In this document: positions 17,321 to 25,535 of the stretch, in pieces | Numbering within the stretch: the stretch's first letter is position 1 | How the letters are laid out: each line of letters starts with the position of its first letter | NCBI RefSeq assembly: GCF_027922265.1 | Contig: NZ_BSFI01000002.1 | Coordinates: 124,001-188,000, forward strand | Reading direction: 5' to 3' | Length of the DNA stretch: 64,000 nt | From: Hansschlegelia plantiphila | GTDB taxonomy: Bacteria; Pseudomonadota; Alphaproteobacteria; Rhizobiales; Methylopilaceae | The notes under the pieces: generated by a model | What the model saw: the letters and a program-made list of their open reading frames with translations, nothing else | The model's database searches: none | What the model was told of the DNA's origin: nothing | Program-made: the position numbers and the translations under genes

Positions 17321-18673
17321 TTGTCCACGCTGCTGATCAAACACGCCGAGATCCTCGTCGCCATGGACGACGCGCGGCGCGAGCTTCCGGACGGCGGGCT
17401 GTTCGCCCGCGACGGGGTGATCGAGCAGGTCGGCGCGACGCCGGAGCTTCCCGCGACCGCGGACGTCGTGCTCGACATGACCGGCCACGTCGTGACGCCG
17501 GGCTTCGTCAACACCCACCATCATCTGTTCCAGAACCTGACCCGGGTCGTGGCCCAGGACGAGCTGCTGTTCGACTGGCTGCGGACGCTCTATCCGATCT
17601 TCGCGCGCATGGGGCCGGAGCATATCCGGGTCTCCACGCTGGTCGGCCTCGCCGAACTCGCCGAGAGCGGCTGCACCACGAGCTCGGACCACCTCTACCT
17701 CTACCCGAACGGTGCCCGCCTCGACGATTCGATCGAGGCCGCGGCGGAGGTCGGCGTGCGCTTCCACGCCACGCGCGGCAGCATGAGCATCGGCGAATCC
17801 GACGGGGGGCTGCCTCCGGATGCGCTGACCGAGCCGGAAGGCGCGATCCTCGCCGACTGCCGGCGCGTCATCGAGATGTTCCACGACCCAGAGCCCTTCG
17901 CGATGACGCGGATCGGCGTCGCGCCCTGCTCGCCGTTCTCGGTCAGCCGCGAGCTGATGCGTGATTCCGCCGAACTCGCGCGCGCCTACGGCGTCGGCCT
18001 GCACACCCATCTCGCCGAGAACGTCGAGGACGTCGCCTATTCCATGGAGAGGTTCGGCGTGCGGCCGGGCGCCTACGCCGCGGATCTCGGCTGGTGCGGC
18101 CACGACGTCTGGCACGCCCACTGCGTGCAGCTCGACCCGCAGGAGATCGACCTGTTCGCCCGCACCGGGACCGGAGTCGCGCATTGCCCATGCTCCAACA
18201 TGCGGCTCGGCAGCGGGATCGCGCCGGTGCGCGAGATGCTGGCGGCGGGCGTGAAGGTCGGGCTCGGCGTCGACGGCTCGGCCTCGAACGACAGCGGACA
18301 CATTCTGAACGAGGCGCGGCAGGCCATGCTGCTGCAGCGCGTCGCGAAGGGCGGGGCCGCGCTCTCGGCCCGGCGGGCGCTGGAGATCGCGACCCGCGGC
18401 GGCGCGGCGGTGCTGAACCGGTCGGACATCGGCTCGCTCGAGCCCGGCAAGGCCGCGGACGTCGCCGCCTTCGACATGTCGGCGATCGAATTCGCCGGCG
18501 CGCAGTGGGACCCGGTCGCGGCTCTGGTGTTCTGCGGTCCGGTGAAGGCGGCGGCGACGATCGTCGGCGGCAGGGTGGTGGTGAAGGACGGGCGGTGCGC
18601 CACCATTCCCCGCGAGGACGCGCTTCGCCGCCATGCCGTTCTGGCGCGGGGCCTCATCAATGGCGACGCCTGA
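17321..18673 (+). CDS. 8-oxoguanine deaminase-type amidohydrolase
   Basis: This 450-residue enzyme is a metal-dependent amidohydrolase of the AtzB/8-oxoguanine deaminase/guanine deaminase group. Metal ligands are visible: His66 and His68 in PGFVNTHHHLFQN, a histidine in GLHTHLAEN, one in VWHAHCVQL and an aspartate in GVDGSASND. Close family members deaminate 8-oxoguanine to urate; some act on related purines or triazines. The start is TTG with GGAG six bases upstream, giving MSTLLIKHAEIL. The urate it would form is the PuuD substrate encoded about 8 kb away. Substrate assignment is by family likeness. Confidence 0.83.
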   Translation: MSTLLIKHAEILVAMDDARRELPDGGLFARDGVIEQVGATPELPATADVVLDMTGHVVTPGFVNTHHHLFQNLTRVVAQDELLFDWLRTLYPIFARMGPEHIRVSTLVGLAELAESGCTTSSDHLYLYPNGARLDDSIEAAAEVGVRFHATRGSMSIGESDGGLPPDALTEPEGAILADCRRVIEMFHDPEPFAMTRIGVAPCSPFSVSRELMRDSAELARAYGVGLHTHLAENVEDVAYSMERFGVRPGAYAADLGWCGHDVWHAHCVQLDPQEIDLFARTGTGVAHCPCSNMRLGSGIAPVREMLAAGVKVGLGVDGSASNDSGHILNEARQAMLLQRVAKGGAALSARRALEIATRGGAAVLNRSDIGSLEPGKAADVAAFDMSAIEFAGAQWDPVAALVFCGPVKAAATIVGGRVVVKDGRCATIPREDALRRHAVLARGLINGDA

Positions 18674-18705
18674 GGCGGCGACGCAGACCGTCCCCGCGGG
18701 GGCGC

Positions 18706-19032
18706 TCACGGCGCGCGGTTCAGGCCCGCTCTGGCGTCGAGATAATTCGCCCAGCGGCGCCTGATGGCGTCGCGCTGCGGCCCGTCCGGGCAATGGGCGG
18801 TTCGCGCGGCGTCGCGGGCGGCGCGCATTCGGGCGGCGTCGGCCTCGGGCCAGGAGTCGCCGAGGCCCGCCCCCAGCGTGCGCACCATCTCCGAGGCCTC
18901 GTCCTCGCTCGCGACGCCGCAGGCGACGACGTAGCCCGCGAACTGGCCGAGATATTCGAAGCGCTCCCTCAGGATATCCGGTTCGGCCGCGGCCGGCGTG
19001 GCGAGCAGCGCAAGGAGCAAGGCGCGTTTCAT
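18706..19032 (-). CDS. Secreted protein of unknown function
   Basis: I do not recognise this 108-residue protein. It starts MKRALLLALLATPAAAEPD, a clear Sec signal peptide with cleavage after AAA at about residue 16. The mature part is mostly helical in character, with two cysteines (in VVACGVA and TAHCPDG) that could form a disulfide in the periplasm. It lies tail to tail with the amidohydrolase gene and head to head with the DUF1810 gene, so it is probably its own transcript. Confidence 0.6.
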   Translation of the reverse strand: MKRALLLALLATPAAAEPDILRERFEYLGQFAGYVVACGVASEDEASEMVRTLGAGLGDSWPEADAARMRAARDAARTAHCPDGPQRDAIRRRWANYLDARAGLNRAP

Positions 19033-19199
19033 CGCAGCGAAGGGTCTCCGGCGGCGATGGAGGAGCGCGCCGCGCATCGCGGGCATACTAGACGCCGACG
19101 CGACGTGTCGTGAATGATGCGGAGCCGGGCGCTTTCGTCGGGCTGCGAGGGGACCATCCGGCGCGCATGACGTTCCTGCTTGAAAAGCGAGGTCCGACA

Positions 19200-19631
19200 G
19201 TGCCCGACGCCGATCCCTACGACCTCGAGCGCTTCGTGCAGGCGCAGGCGCCGGCGTTCGACCGTGCGCTCGGCGAACTCCGGGCCGGCGAGAAACGAAG
19301 CCACTGGATGTGGTTCGTGTTTCCACAGGCGCGCGGGCTCGGCGCCTCGCCGATGGCGGTCCGCTTCGGCCTCGGATCGCTCGATGAGGCCCGCGCCTAT
19401 CTCGCTCACCCCGTCCTCGCGCCGCGCCTCGCGCTCTGCGTTCGGGCGGTCCTGGCGATCGAGGGACGCTCGTTGCGCGCCATCTTCGGGTCGCCAGACG
19501 ACATGAAGTTCCGCTCCTCGATGACGCTGTTCTCGCTGGCGGACGCCGGGGGCGGGGGTCCGTTCGGCGAGGCGCTCGACCGTTTATGCGGCGGCGCGGC
19601 CTGCGAGCGGACGCTCTCGCTGATGGGCTGA
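19200..19631 (+). CDS. DUF1810 family protein
   Basis: The protein of about 143 residues matches the DUF1810 family: it starts DPYDLERFVQAQAP, then has RSHWMWFVFPQ and a C-terminal segment with MKFRSSMTLFS. Family members are small cytoplasmic proteins of unknown role. I chose the GTG at 19200, preceded by GAGG and giving the family N-terminus; in-frame starts at 19110 and 19167 would add 30 or 11 residues that the family lacks. Confidence 0.8.
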   Translation: MPDADPYDLERFVQAQAPAFDRALGELRAGEKRSHWMWFVFPQARGLGASPMAVRFGLGSLDEARAYLAHPVLAPRLALCVRAVLAIEGRSLRAIFGSPDDMKFRSSMTLFSLADAGGGGPFGEALDRLCGGAACERTLSLMG

Positions 19632-19665
19632 CCGGCGATCCGCGCGCGGTTTTGCGGTGGAGCAA

Positions 19666-19696
19666 GGGGGGGGGCGGCGTCGCGTCGCGTCGCGTC
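19666..19696. repeat. Homopolymer G tract and GCGTC tandem repeat
   Basis: Nine G residues (19666-19674) are followed by four exact copies of GCGTC (19677-19696). They lie in the noncoding gap between the DUF1810 gene and the antiporter gene, about 135 bases before the antiporter start. Such tracts can change length by slippage, but they cross no reading frame here. Confidence 0.7.
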
Positions 19697-19830
19697 GATC
19701 ATGACCGGCCTCGGCCTCTCGCCAGCGCGCGGCAACCGATTGTGAAACGATGGACGCCATAATGGCGACGAGCGGTTCGCGGGCCGCGGGGGGCGGAGCG
19801 GCGCGTGCTCCGTGACGAAAGGTCGAGACG

Positions 19831-20958
19831 ATGTCTCATCAGGCGACGGCGGTTTCCGGCGGGAAGTCCGCCTTGTTCTATGCGTTGCCCGTCGTGTCGC
19901 TCATGGCCGGGCTCGCGACGCGCTTCGCCGCGCCGCCCGTCGAAGACATGCCGTTCCTTTTCGAGATCCTCGCTTCGGCGGTCGTAACGGCGCTGCTGCT
20001 TTCGACCGTGTTCGCCGTGCTGCACCACGCCGAGGAGGTGGCTGACCATGTCGGCGAGCCCTATGGAACGCTGCTTCTGACGCTCGCCGTCACGGCGATT
20101 GAGGTCTCGATCATCGTCGCGGCGATGCTGCACGGCGAGAACAACCCCACGCTGGCGCGGGAGTCGGTGTTCTCGACAGTGATGATCGTCTGCTCCGGCC
20201 TCGTGGGCGCCTGCCTGACGCTGGGGGGCCTGCGACATGGGCACCAGGACCTGAAGCGGCAGGGTACGAGCGCCTTCCTCTCCGTCCTGGTCGCGCTCAG
20301 CGTTCTCACATTGGTCCTGCCGAACTACACCCTCGGGACGGTTCCGGGAGCGTTCTCGACGGCGCAGCTGGCGTTCGTGAGCGGTCTTGCGGTTCTGCTC
20401 TACGCGGCGTTCGTGTTCGCGCAGACGGTGAGCAGCCGAGAGGACTTCGTCGAGAACCTGTCGTCTCCCGCCGAGAGAGTGGAGCGGTCGGCCGATGGGC
20501 GGCGGGTGGGCGTCAACGCCCTGCTTCTCGTTTCCGGATTGCTGGGCGTCGTGCTGCTCGCCGAGCAGGTCGCCGCCGGCGTCGAGAACGGACTGGCGGC
20601 GCTCCAGGTCCGTCAGGCCGACGCGATCATGGGCGCGCTGATCGCGTCGCTCGTGCTGATGCCGGAGGCCCTGTCGGCGATACGGGCGGCCTCCAACAAC
20701 GAGCTTCAGCGAAGCCTGAACGTGGCGCTTGGCTCGGCCTGCGCGACGATCGGGCTCACGATCCCCGGCGTCGCCGCGGCGAGCCTCATCTCGGGGCGAC
20801 AGCTCATGCTCGGGCTCGGGCCGGGCGACAGCGTCCTGCTGGTTCTCGCGCTCGCGACCAGCGTCCTGAGCTTCGGCACCGGCCGGACGACGGTGCTCAC
20901 GGGTCTCGTCCATCTGGTGGTGTTCGTCTCCTACCTGTTTCTGATCGCCGTTCCCTAG
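19831..20958 (+). CDS. chaA: Calcium/proton antiporter, ChaA type
   Basis: This 375-residue inner-membrane protein of the Ca2+:cation antiporter superfamily has about eleven hydrophobic segments. The two alpha-repeat ion-binding motifs are visible: LAVTAIEVSIIVAAM near residue 90 and LVLMPEALSAIRAA near residue 275, each with the key acidic residue. ChaA proteins export Ca2+, Na+ or K+ in exchange for protons, mainly at high pH. AAGG lies eight bases before the ATG. The gene stands alone. Confidence 0.9.
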   Translation: MSHQATAVSGGKSALFYALPVVSLMAGLATRFAAPPVEDMPFLFEILASAVVTALLLSTVFAVLHHAEEVADHVGEPYGTLLLTLAVTAIEVSIIVAAMLHGENNPTLARESVFSTVMIVCSGLVGACLTLGGLRHGHQDLKRQGTSAFLSVLVALSVLTLVLPNYTLGTVPGAFSTAQLAFVSGLAVLLYAAFVFAQTVSSREDFVENLSSPAERVERSADGRRVGVNALLLVSGLLGVVLLAEQVAAGVENGLAALQVRQADAIMGALIASLVLMPEALSAIRAASNNELQRSLNVALGSACATIGLTIPGVAAASLISGRQLMLGLGPGDSVLLVLALATSVLSFGTGRTTVLTGLVHLVVFVSYLFLIAVP

Positions 20959-21017
20959 CCGCCGGACAGGAGATCGGCCCGATCTCGGCGCCAGGCGGGA
21001 CGGCGGTCGCCCTGTCT

Positions 21018-21812
21018 CTAGTCCGTCGTGGTCTGGCGGCGAAGGATGAGACGGATGGCGTCCAGACCGTCCGTCAGCGCAGCGGGACCCGGCTGCAGGA
21101 TCAGAGGCGACTTGATCTCATGGACCCTTCCGTCCCTGACGGCGGGGATCGCATCCCAGCCGGCGCGGCTGCAGATCCTGTCCTTTGCGACCTTCTTCCC
21201 GCACCAGGAGGCGAGGATGATCTCGGGCGCCGCGGCGAGGACCCGCTCCGGCGCGACGATGCGGTCCTTCGCGGCGGCGCAAACGGAGAGCTCGGCGAAA
21301 ACGTCGTCGCCGCCCGCGATGTCGATCAGCTCCGAGACCCAGCCGACGCCGCTGATGAGCGGGCCGTCCCACTCCTCGAAATACACGCGGGGGCGCGGCA
21401 GCCCCGCGCTCGCCTCGCGGATCTCCTCGATCCGCGCCTCGTAGGAGGCTGCGAGCCATTCCGCGCGCTGGGGGGCGCCGACCAGCGCGCCGACGCAGCG
21501 GATCATCGCGAGGACGCCGGCGACGTCGCGCTGATTGAACGCGTGGACATGGACGCCGGCGCGGATCAGCTCGGCCGCGATCTCCGCCTGGAGGTCGGAG
21601 AAGGCGAGGACCAGGTCCGGCTTCAGCGCGAGGATCTTCGGGATGTCCGCCGTGGTGAAGGCCGAGATGCGCGGCTTTTCCCGGCGTACGCGCGCAGGCC
21701 GCACGGCGTAGCCGGAGACGCCGACGATCCGGGCGTCCTCGCCGAGCAGATAGAGCGTCTCGACGGTCTCCTCGGTGAGGCAGACGATCCGGTCCGGCGG
21801 GAAGCTGCGCAT
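21018..21812 (-). CDS. Cytoplasmic cobalamin-binding-protein homologue (BtuF-like, no signal peptide)
   Basis: This 264-residue protein has the periplasmic-binding-protein fold of BtuF (DRIVCLTEETVETLYLLG at the start, DLVLAFSDLQ near residue 90, PRVYFEEWDGPLISGVGW near residue 145). It lacks any signal peptide: MRSFPPDRIVCL begins directly at the first beta strand, and AGGAG precedes this ATG. It should therefore stay in the cytoplasm. It is the last gene of the riboswitch-led B12 operon, 19 bases after the unknown gene. A role in binding imported corrinoid inside the cell is inference; export by an unseen route cannot be excluded. Confidence 0.8.
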   Translation of the reverse strand: MRSFPPDRIVCLTEETVETLYLLGEDARIVGVSGYAVRPARVRREKPRISAFTTADIPKILALKPDLVLAFSDLQAEIAAELIRAGVHVHAFNQRDVAGVLAMIRCVGALVGAPQRAEWLAASYEARIEEIREASAGLPRPRVYFEEWDGPLISGVGWVSELIDIAGGDDVFAELSVCAAAKDRIVAPERVLAAAPEIILASWCGKKVAKDRICSRAGWDAIPAVRDGRVHEIKSPLILQPGPAALTDGLDAIRLILRRQTTTD

Positions 21813-21831
21813 CGACGTCTCCTCTCGGCGA

Positions 21832-22734
21832 TCAGGCGGGAAGGCCTCTTTGCAGCGCGCCGACGCGGGCGGCCGCGCGCTCGTGCCGGGTGAGGGGCTT
21901 TAGGCCGGCGCCATGCTCCTCATACGCCGCGGCGCGCTTCACAGAGACGAGGCGTCCGTCGCCGAAGCGGTCCAGCATCGCCTGAAAGGCGGCGTGGCGC
22001 GCCGGATCGAAGGGCGTCGGGCGGCCCCGCGCGTCGCGGAGCGGGTGAGGGGGAGCGAAGCCGCCGCAGGGCGTGAGACCTTTCGGGATCGGCGCGTCGG
22101 CGGCGTGGGTGCGGCCGGTTCTCATCAGCTTCGGCAGAACATGGGTGTGCGGGCCGCGCGGGCTCTCGCCGCCTGGGGCGGGGATCGGCTGGAACACCTC
22201 GACCCGGCCGAAACGGGCGACGAAGACGCGGTGCGGGCTCGCCGTCATGACGGCCATCATGGCGCCGTTGGAGACGTCGAACAGCGACCGCCCCTCGCTC
22301 TTTCTGAGAGCGTCGATCAGCCGGACGTCGCTGGTCCGGACGCAGGCGTCGACCTGCAGCCGGTCGAGGCCGAGGTCGAACAGGATGGCGCGGCGGTCGT
22401 CGGCGCGCACGGCGGCGAGGTCGAGGCCGAGCTCGGTGACGACGCGGCGGCGGTTCATGTGGCAGGCCTCGTGCGGCAGGCAGAGCGCGACCCGCTGGCT
22501 CCAGGTGGCCGCCCGGCTCATCGCCGTCTCGTAGGCGAAGAGCGTCAGGTCCTGCATCGGTTCGAGCCGCATCGCGCCGCGGGCGGTGAAAGCCGCGAGG
22601 CCGCGGTCGCCGGGAAACGCCGCCGGCTCGTCGACGTCGCGCATGAATTCGGCGACGACGCCGAAGCTCCCGAGATGCCAGTGCGTCTCGGCTGATCGGA
22701 TCTGCGCCTCCAGCGCCGCCGCGACCTCGTTCAT
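21832..22734 (-). CDS. Conserved protein of unknown function in the B12 operon
   Basis: I do not recognise this 300-residue protein. It has no signal peptide or membrane segment. Notable parts are LCLPHEACHMNRRRVVTELG near residue 88, with two histidines and two cysteines that could bind metal or corrinoid; RSLFDVSNGAMMAVMTASPH near residue 150; and a proline/glycine-rich HTHVLPKLMRTGRTH stretch near residue 200. Its ATG overlaps the ATPase stop (ATGA), so it is translated together with the B12 ABC genes. It is probably a cytoplasmic helper for corrinoid handling; that is inferred from the operon only. Confidence 0.75.
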   Translation of the reverse strand: MNEVAAALEAQIRSAETHWHLGSFGVVAEFMRDVDEPAAFPGDRGLAAFTARGAMRLEPMQDLTLFAYETAMSRAATWSQRVALCLPHEACHMNRRRVVTELGLDLAAVRADDRRAILFDLGLDRLQVDACVRTSDVRLIDALRKSEGRSLFDVSNGAMMAVMTASPHRVFVARFGRVEVFQPIPAPGGESPRGPHTHVLPKLMRTGRTHAADAPIPKGLTPCGGFAPPHPLRDARGRPTPFDPARHAAFQAMLDRFGDGRLVSVKRAAAYEEHGAGLKPLTRHERAAARVGALQRGLPA

Positions 22735-23522
22735 CGTTCCCTCTCGGTTGGATCGATCCGGCGCCAGGGCGCGACCAGCGGCTCGCCATCGGCTTCGGCG
22801 CGGGCGAGCCTCACGCCGTAGGCGGCCGCGGCCGCCGCATCGGTCAGGACCTCGGCGGGCGCGCCGTCGCCGATCACGCGGCCGTCCGCCATCAGCACGA
22901 GGCGGTCGCAGAAGCGGCTCGCGAGCGTGAGGTCGTGGAGCACGACCACGACGCCCATGCCCCGACGCGCCGCCTCGGCGAGGCGCTCCATGACGCCGAG
23001 CTGGTGGAACGGATCGAGCGCCGCGACCGGTTCGTCGGCGAGCAGCCATTCGCCTTCGACCGCGAAGGCGCGCGCGAGCAGGATGCGCGCGCGCTCGCCG
23101 CCGGAGAGCCCGTCGATCGGGCGATCCCGGAAGCCCTGCGCGTCGGCCGCCTCAATGGCGCGCTCGACCGCTTCCGCGTCGCCGGGAAGCGCAGCGCGGC
23201 CGAAGCGGCGATGCGGAAGGCGGCCGAGCGCGACGACGTGGTCGGCCCTGAGCGGCCAATGGCCCTCCGACGACTGCTCGAGGTAGGCGAGCTTCCTCGC
23301 GAGCGTGCGCCGCCCGAGCTCCGCCAGCGACCGTCCGTCGTAGCGGACCACGCCCTCGTCGGGCGGCCTCAGCCCTGCAAGCGCGCGGAACAGCGTCGTC
23401 TTGCCGGCGCCGTTGGGACCGATGAGACCGACGAGCCGGCCGGGTCGGAGCGTCAGCGAGACGTGGTCGACGCGCGGTCTCCCGCCGATAAGGACGGTGA
23501 GGTTTTCGGCCGCGATCTCCAT
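22731..23522 (-). CDS. btuD: Cobalamin-type ABC transporter ATP-binding protein
   Basis: This ATPase of about 263 residues belongs to the FecE/BtuD group. Walker A is GPNGAGKTT near residue 38, the signature is LSGGERARI near residue 133 and Walker B is WLLADEP near residue 153. It powers the BtuC-type permease just upstream. The permease stop and this start overlap as TGATG (ATG at 23522); a GTG at 23525 is also possible. The riboswitch ahead of the operon makes cobalamin the likely substrate instead of haem or siderophore. Confidence 0.9.
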   Translation of the reverse strand: MEIAAENLTVLIGGRPRVDHVSLTLRPGRLVGLIGPNGAGKTTLFRALAGLRPPDEGVVRYDGRSLAELGRRTLARKLAYLEQSSEGHWPLRADHVVALGRLPHRRFGRAALPGDAEAVERAIEAADAQGFRDRPIDGLSGGERARILLARAFAVEGEWLLADEPVAALDPFHQLGVMERLAEAARRGMGVVVVLHDLTLASRFCDRLVLMADGRVIGDGAPAEVLTDAAAAAAYGVRLARAEADGEPLVAPWRRIDPTERER

Positions 23523-24547
23523 CACGCCTCCCGCCTCAGCCGCCAGAGCAGCGACAGGAAGAAGGGCGCGCCGATCAGCGCCGTGACGACGCCGAGCTTG
23601 AGCTCGGGCCGCACCCCGACCAGCCGGACGCCGATGTCGGCTGCGAGCACGAGCGCCGCGCCGCCGAGGCCGGAGACCAGCAGCAGCCGTCCGGGCCTTC
23701 CGCCGACCAGCGGCCGCAGCAGGTGCGGCGCCACCAGCCCGACGAAGCCGATCGCGCCCGCGACCGCAACCGACGCGCCGACCGCGAGCGCGGTTCCGAC
23801 GATCAACAGCCCGCGCACCCGGCTCATGTCGAAGCCGAGGCTCGTCGCCGTGTCCTCGCCGAGCGTCAGCGCGTCGAGCGCGGGGCCGGAGGCGAGGATC
23901 ATCAACCAGCCGGCGGCGAGCAGCGGGGCGGCGAGCTGGACATGGGTCATGCTGCGGTCGGCGAGCGAGCCCATCAGCCAGAACATGACCTCCATCGCCG
24001 CGTAGGGGTTCGGCGAGAGGTTGAGCGCGAGCGCGGTCAGCGCGCCGGCGAGGCTGTTGATGGCGACGCCTGCGAGGATCAGCGTCATGGTCGCCGGGCC
24101 CCGGCCGGCGAGCGCGTAGAGAGCCGCGACCGCGGCGCCGGCGCCCAGAACGCCCCCGATCGGGAGCGCGAGGCCGAAGGAGGCCGAAAGGCCGGAGTAG
24201 AACGCCATCACGGCGCCGAAGGCCGCGGCGCCCGAGACGCCGATCACGCCGGCGTCGGCCAGCGGGTTGCGCAGCAGGCCCTGCATGGCGGCGCCGGCGA
24301 GCCCAAGGCTGAAGCCGACCAGCGCGCCGATCAGCGCGCGCGGCAGTCTGAGCTCGATCAGCACCAGGGCGTCCAGCGACGGCCGGCCGGCCAACGCGTC
24401 GGCGATCGCCTCGCCGAGATCGATCGGCGCGTAGCCGACGACGATGGACACGCCGAGCGCAGCGACGACAATCCCGGACAGCGCCGCGACCAGCGCGCCG
24501 TAGCGTGGCGGGCCGGAGACCGAGCCTTCGACGGGCCAGGCCGTCAT
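23522..24547 (-). CDS. btuC: Cobalamin-type ABC transporter permease
   Basis: This 341-residue FecCD-family permease has about ten membrane helices. The family blocks LRLPRALIGALVGFSLGLAG (about residue 68) and GAIGFVGLVAPHLLRPLVG (about residue 255) are present; the latter is the ATPase-coupling region. Its ATG overlaps the stop of the secreted binding-protein gene (ATGA), and its stop overlaps the ATPase start, so it is tightly coupled on both sides. It works as a homodimer in known relatives. Confidence 0.92.
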   Translation of the reverse strand: MTAWPVEGSVSGPPRYGALVAALSGIVVAALGVSIVVGYAPIDLGEAIADALAGRPSLDALVLIELRLPRALIGALVGFSLGLAGAAMQGLLRNPLADAGVIGVSGAAAFGAVMAFYSGLSASFGLALPIGGVLGAGAAVAALYALAGRGPATMTLILAGVAINSLAGALTALALNLSPNPYAAMEVMFWLMGSLADRSMTHVQLAAPLLAAGWLMILASGPALDALTLGEDTATSLGFDMSRVRGLLIVGTALAVGASVAVAGAIGFVGLVAPHLLRPLVGGRPGRLLLVSGLGGAALVLAADIGVRLVGVRPELKLGVVTALIGAPFFLSLLWRLRREA

Positions 24548-25485
24548 CGAGCGATCCCCGCCGCGGCGTCGACCAGCGCGTCGTAGGCGTTCGCGATCTC
24601 GGGGCCGTAGCAGGTCCAGAATTTCGGCGGGATCGCCACCACGCGCACGCGGTCCCCGAGCCGCTTCAACGCCGGGTGATTCAGGATTTCGGTCGCCATC
24701 GCGGGCGGGCCGGCGCGTTCGCCGTCGACGATCAGCAGGTCGACGCCCGACGTCAGGATCGTCTCCAGCGGAAGCTGGCCGTAATTGTCGAGCTTCAGCT
24801 CCGCCGCGACGTTCACCAGCCCGGCCCGCCGCATCAGCTCGTCCGAGAGCGAGCCGGGGCCGGCGGTGAAGCCGTTCGGCCGCAACACCGCCGCACGCAG
24901 CTTCGGCTCGCGGACGGGCGCGGGCCGCGACAGGCGCCGCTCGAGCTCGGCGATCATCGCCTCCCCGCGGTCGGGATGCCCGATCGCCTCCGCGACGCGG
25001 CGGATCTCCGCCCGCACCCCGTCCAGCGTGCGCGGCGCTTCGGCCTCCACGACCCTGAAGCCGATGCGCCTCAGCACCGAGGCGGCCTGCCGTGCGGTGT
25101 AGCGGCCCGCGAGCACGAGGTCGGGCCGCGCCGCCACGACCTCCTCGGCGAGGCCCCTGTTGGCCGGAACGCCTATGACTTCGGCGGCGACGTTCGAGCC
25201 GGCCGAGACCGCCGATAGCCATGTGACGGTCGCGACCTGCGAGGGGTCGCCGAGCCGGACCAGCAGCTCGTCGGTGCACAGATTGATCGACGCGACGCGG
25301 GCGGGGGGCGTCCCGGCCGCGCGCGCCGGATGGGCCGTGAAGGCGAGCGTCACGGCGAAGGCGAGCAGCGCGCCGCGCACACCGATCGCCGAAGCCGCAC
25401 CGCTGGTCGTCGCTCGCCTCACGGCGCCGTCCGCGCCGCAGATCGTCTCGGTCGGCCCTCGCGGGACGATGGTCTCGTCGGGCAT
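24544..25485 (-). CDS. btuF: Secreted ABC transporter substrate-binding protein (cobalamin type)
   Basis: This 313-residue periplasmic binding protein has the BtuF/FecB fold: VASINLCTDELLVRLGD opens the mature part and TCYGPEIANAYDALV closes it. The ATG at 25485 follows AAGGGGGG, but it gives a long polar leader of about 35 residues before the signal core GALLAFAVTLAFTAHPARA; a downstream GTG would give a normal-length signal peptide. It delivers substrate from the TonB receptor to the BtuC permease. It is the second gene of the riboswitch operon, 50 bases after the receptor gene. Confidence 0.88.
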   Translation of the reverse strand: MPDETIVPRGPTETICGADGAVRRATTSGAASAIGVRGALLAFAVTLAFTAHPARAAGTPPARVASINLCTDELLVRLGDPSQVATVTWLSAVSAGSNVAAEVIGVPANRGLAEEVVAARPDLVLAGRYTARQAASVLRRIGFRVVEAEAPRTLDGVRAEIRRVAEAIGHPDRGEAMIAELERRLSRPAPVREPKLRAAVLRPNGFTAGPGSLSDELMRRAGLVNVAAELKLDNYGQLPLETILTSGVDLLIVDGERAGPPAMATEILNHPALKRLGDRVRVVAIPPKFWTCYGPEIANAYDALVDAAAGIAR

Positions 25486-25535
25486 TGCGCCCCCCTTGTT
25501 TCGGAGCAGGAGGCCGGCGTCGGCGGCCGGCGTCG

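Noticed and set aside
19666..19696. Poly-G and GCGTC repeat as a phase-variation switch
   Set aside because: The tract is outside any reading frame and about 135 bases from the next start, so there is no evidence that length changes would matter.
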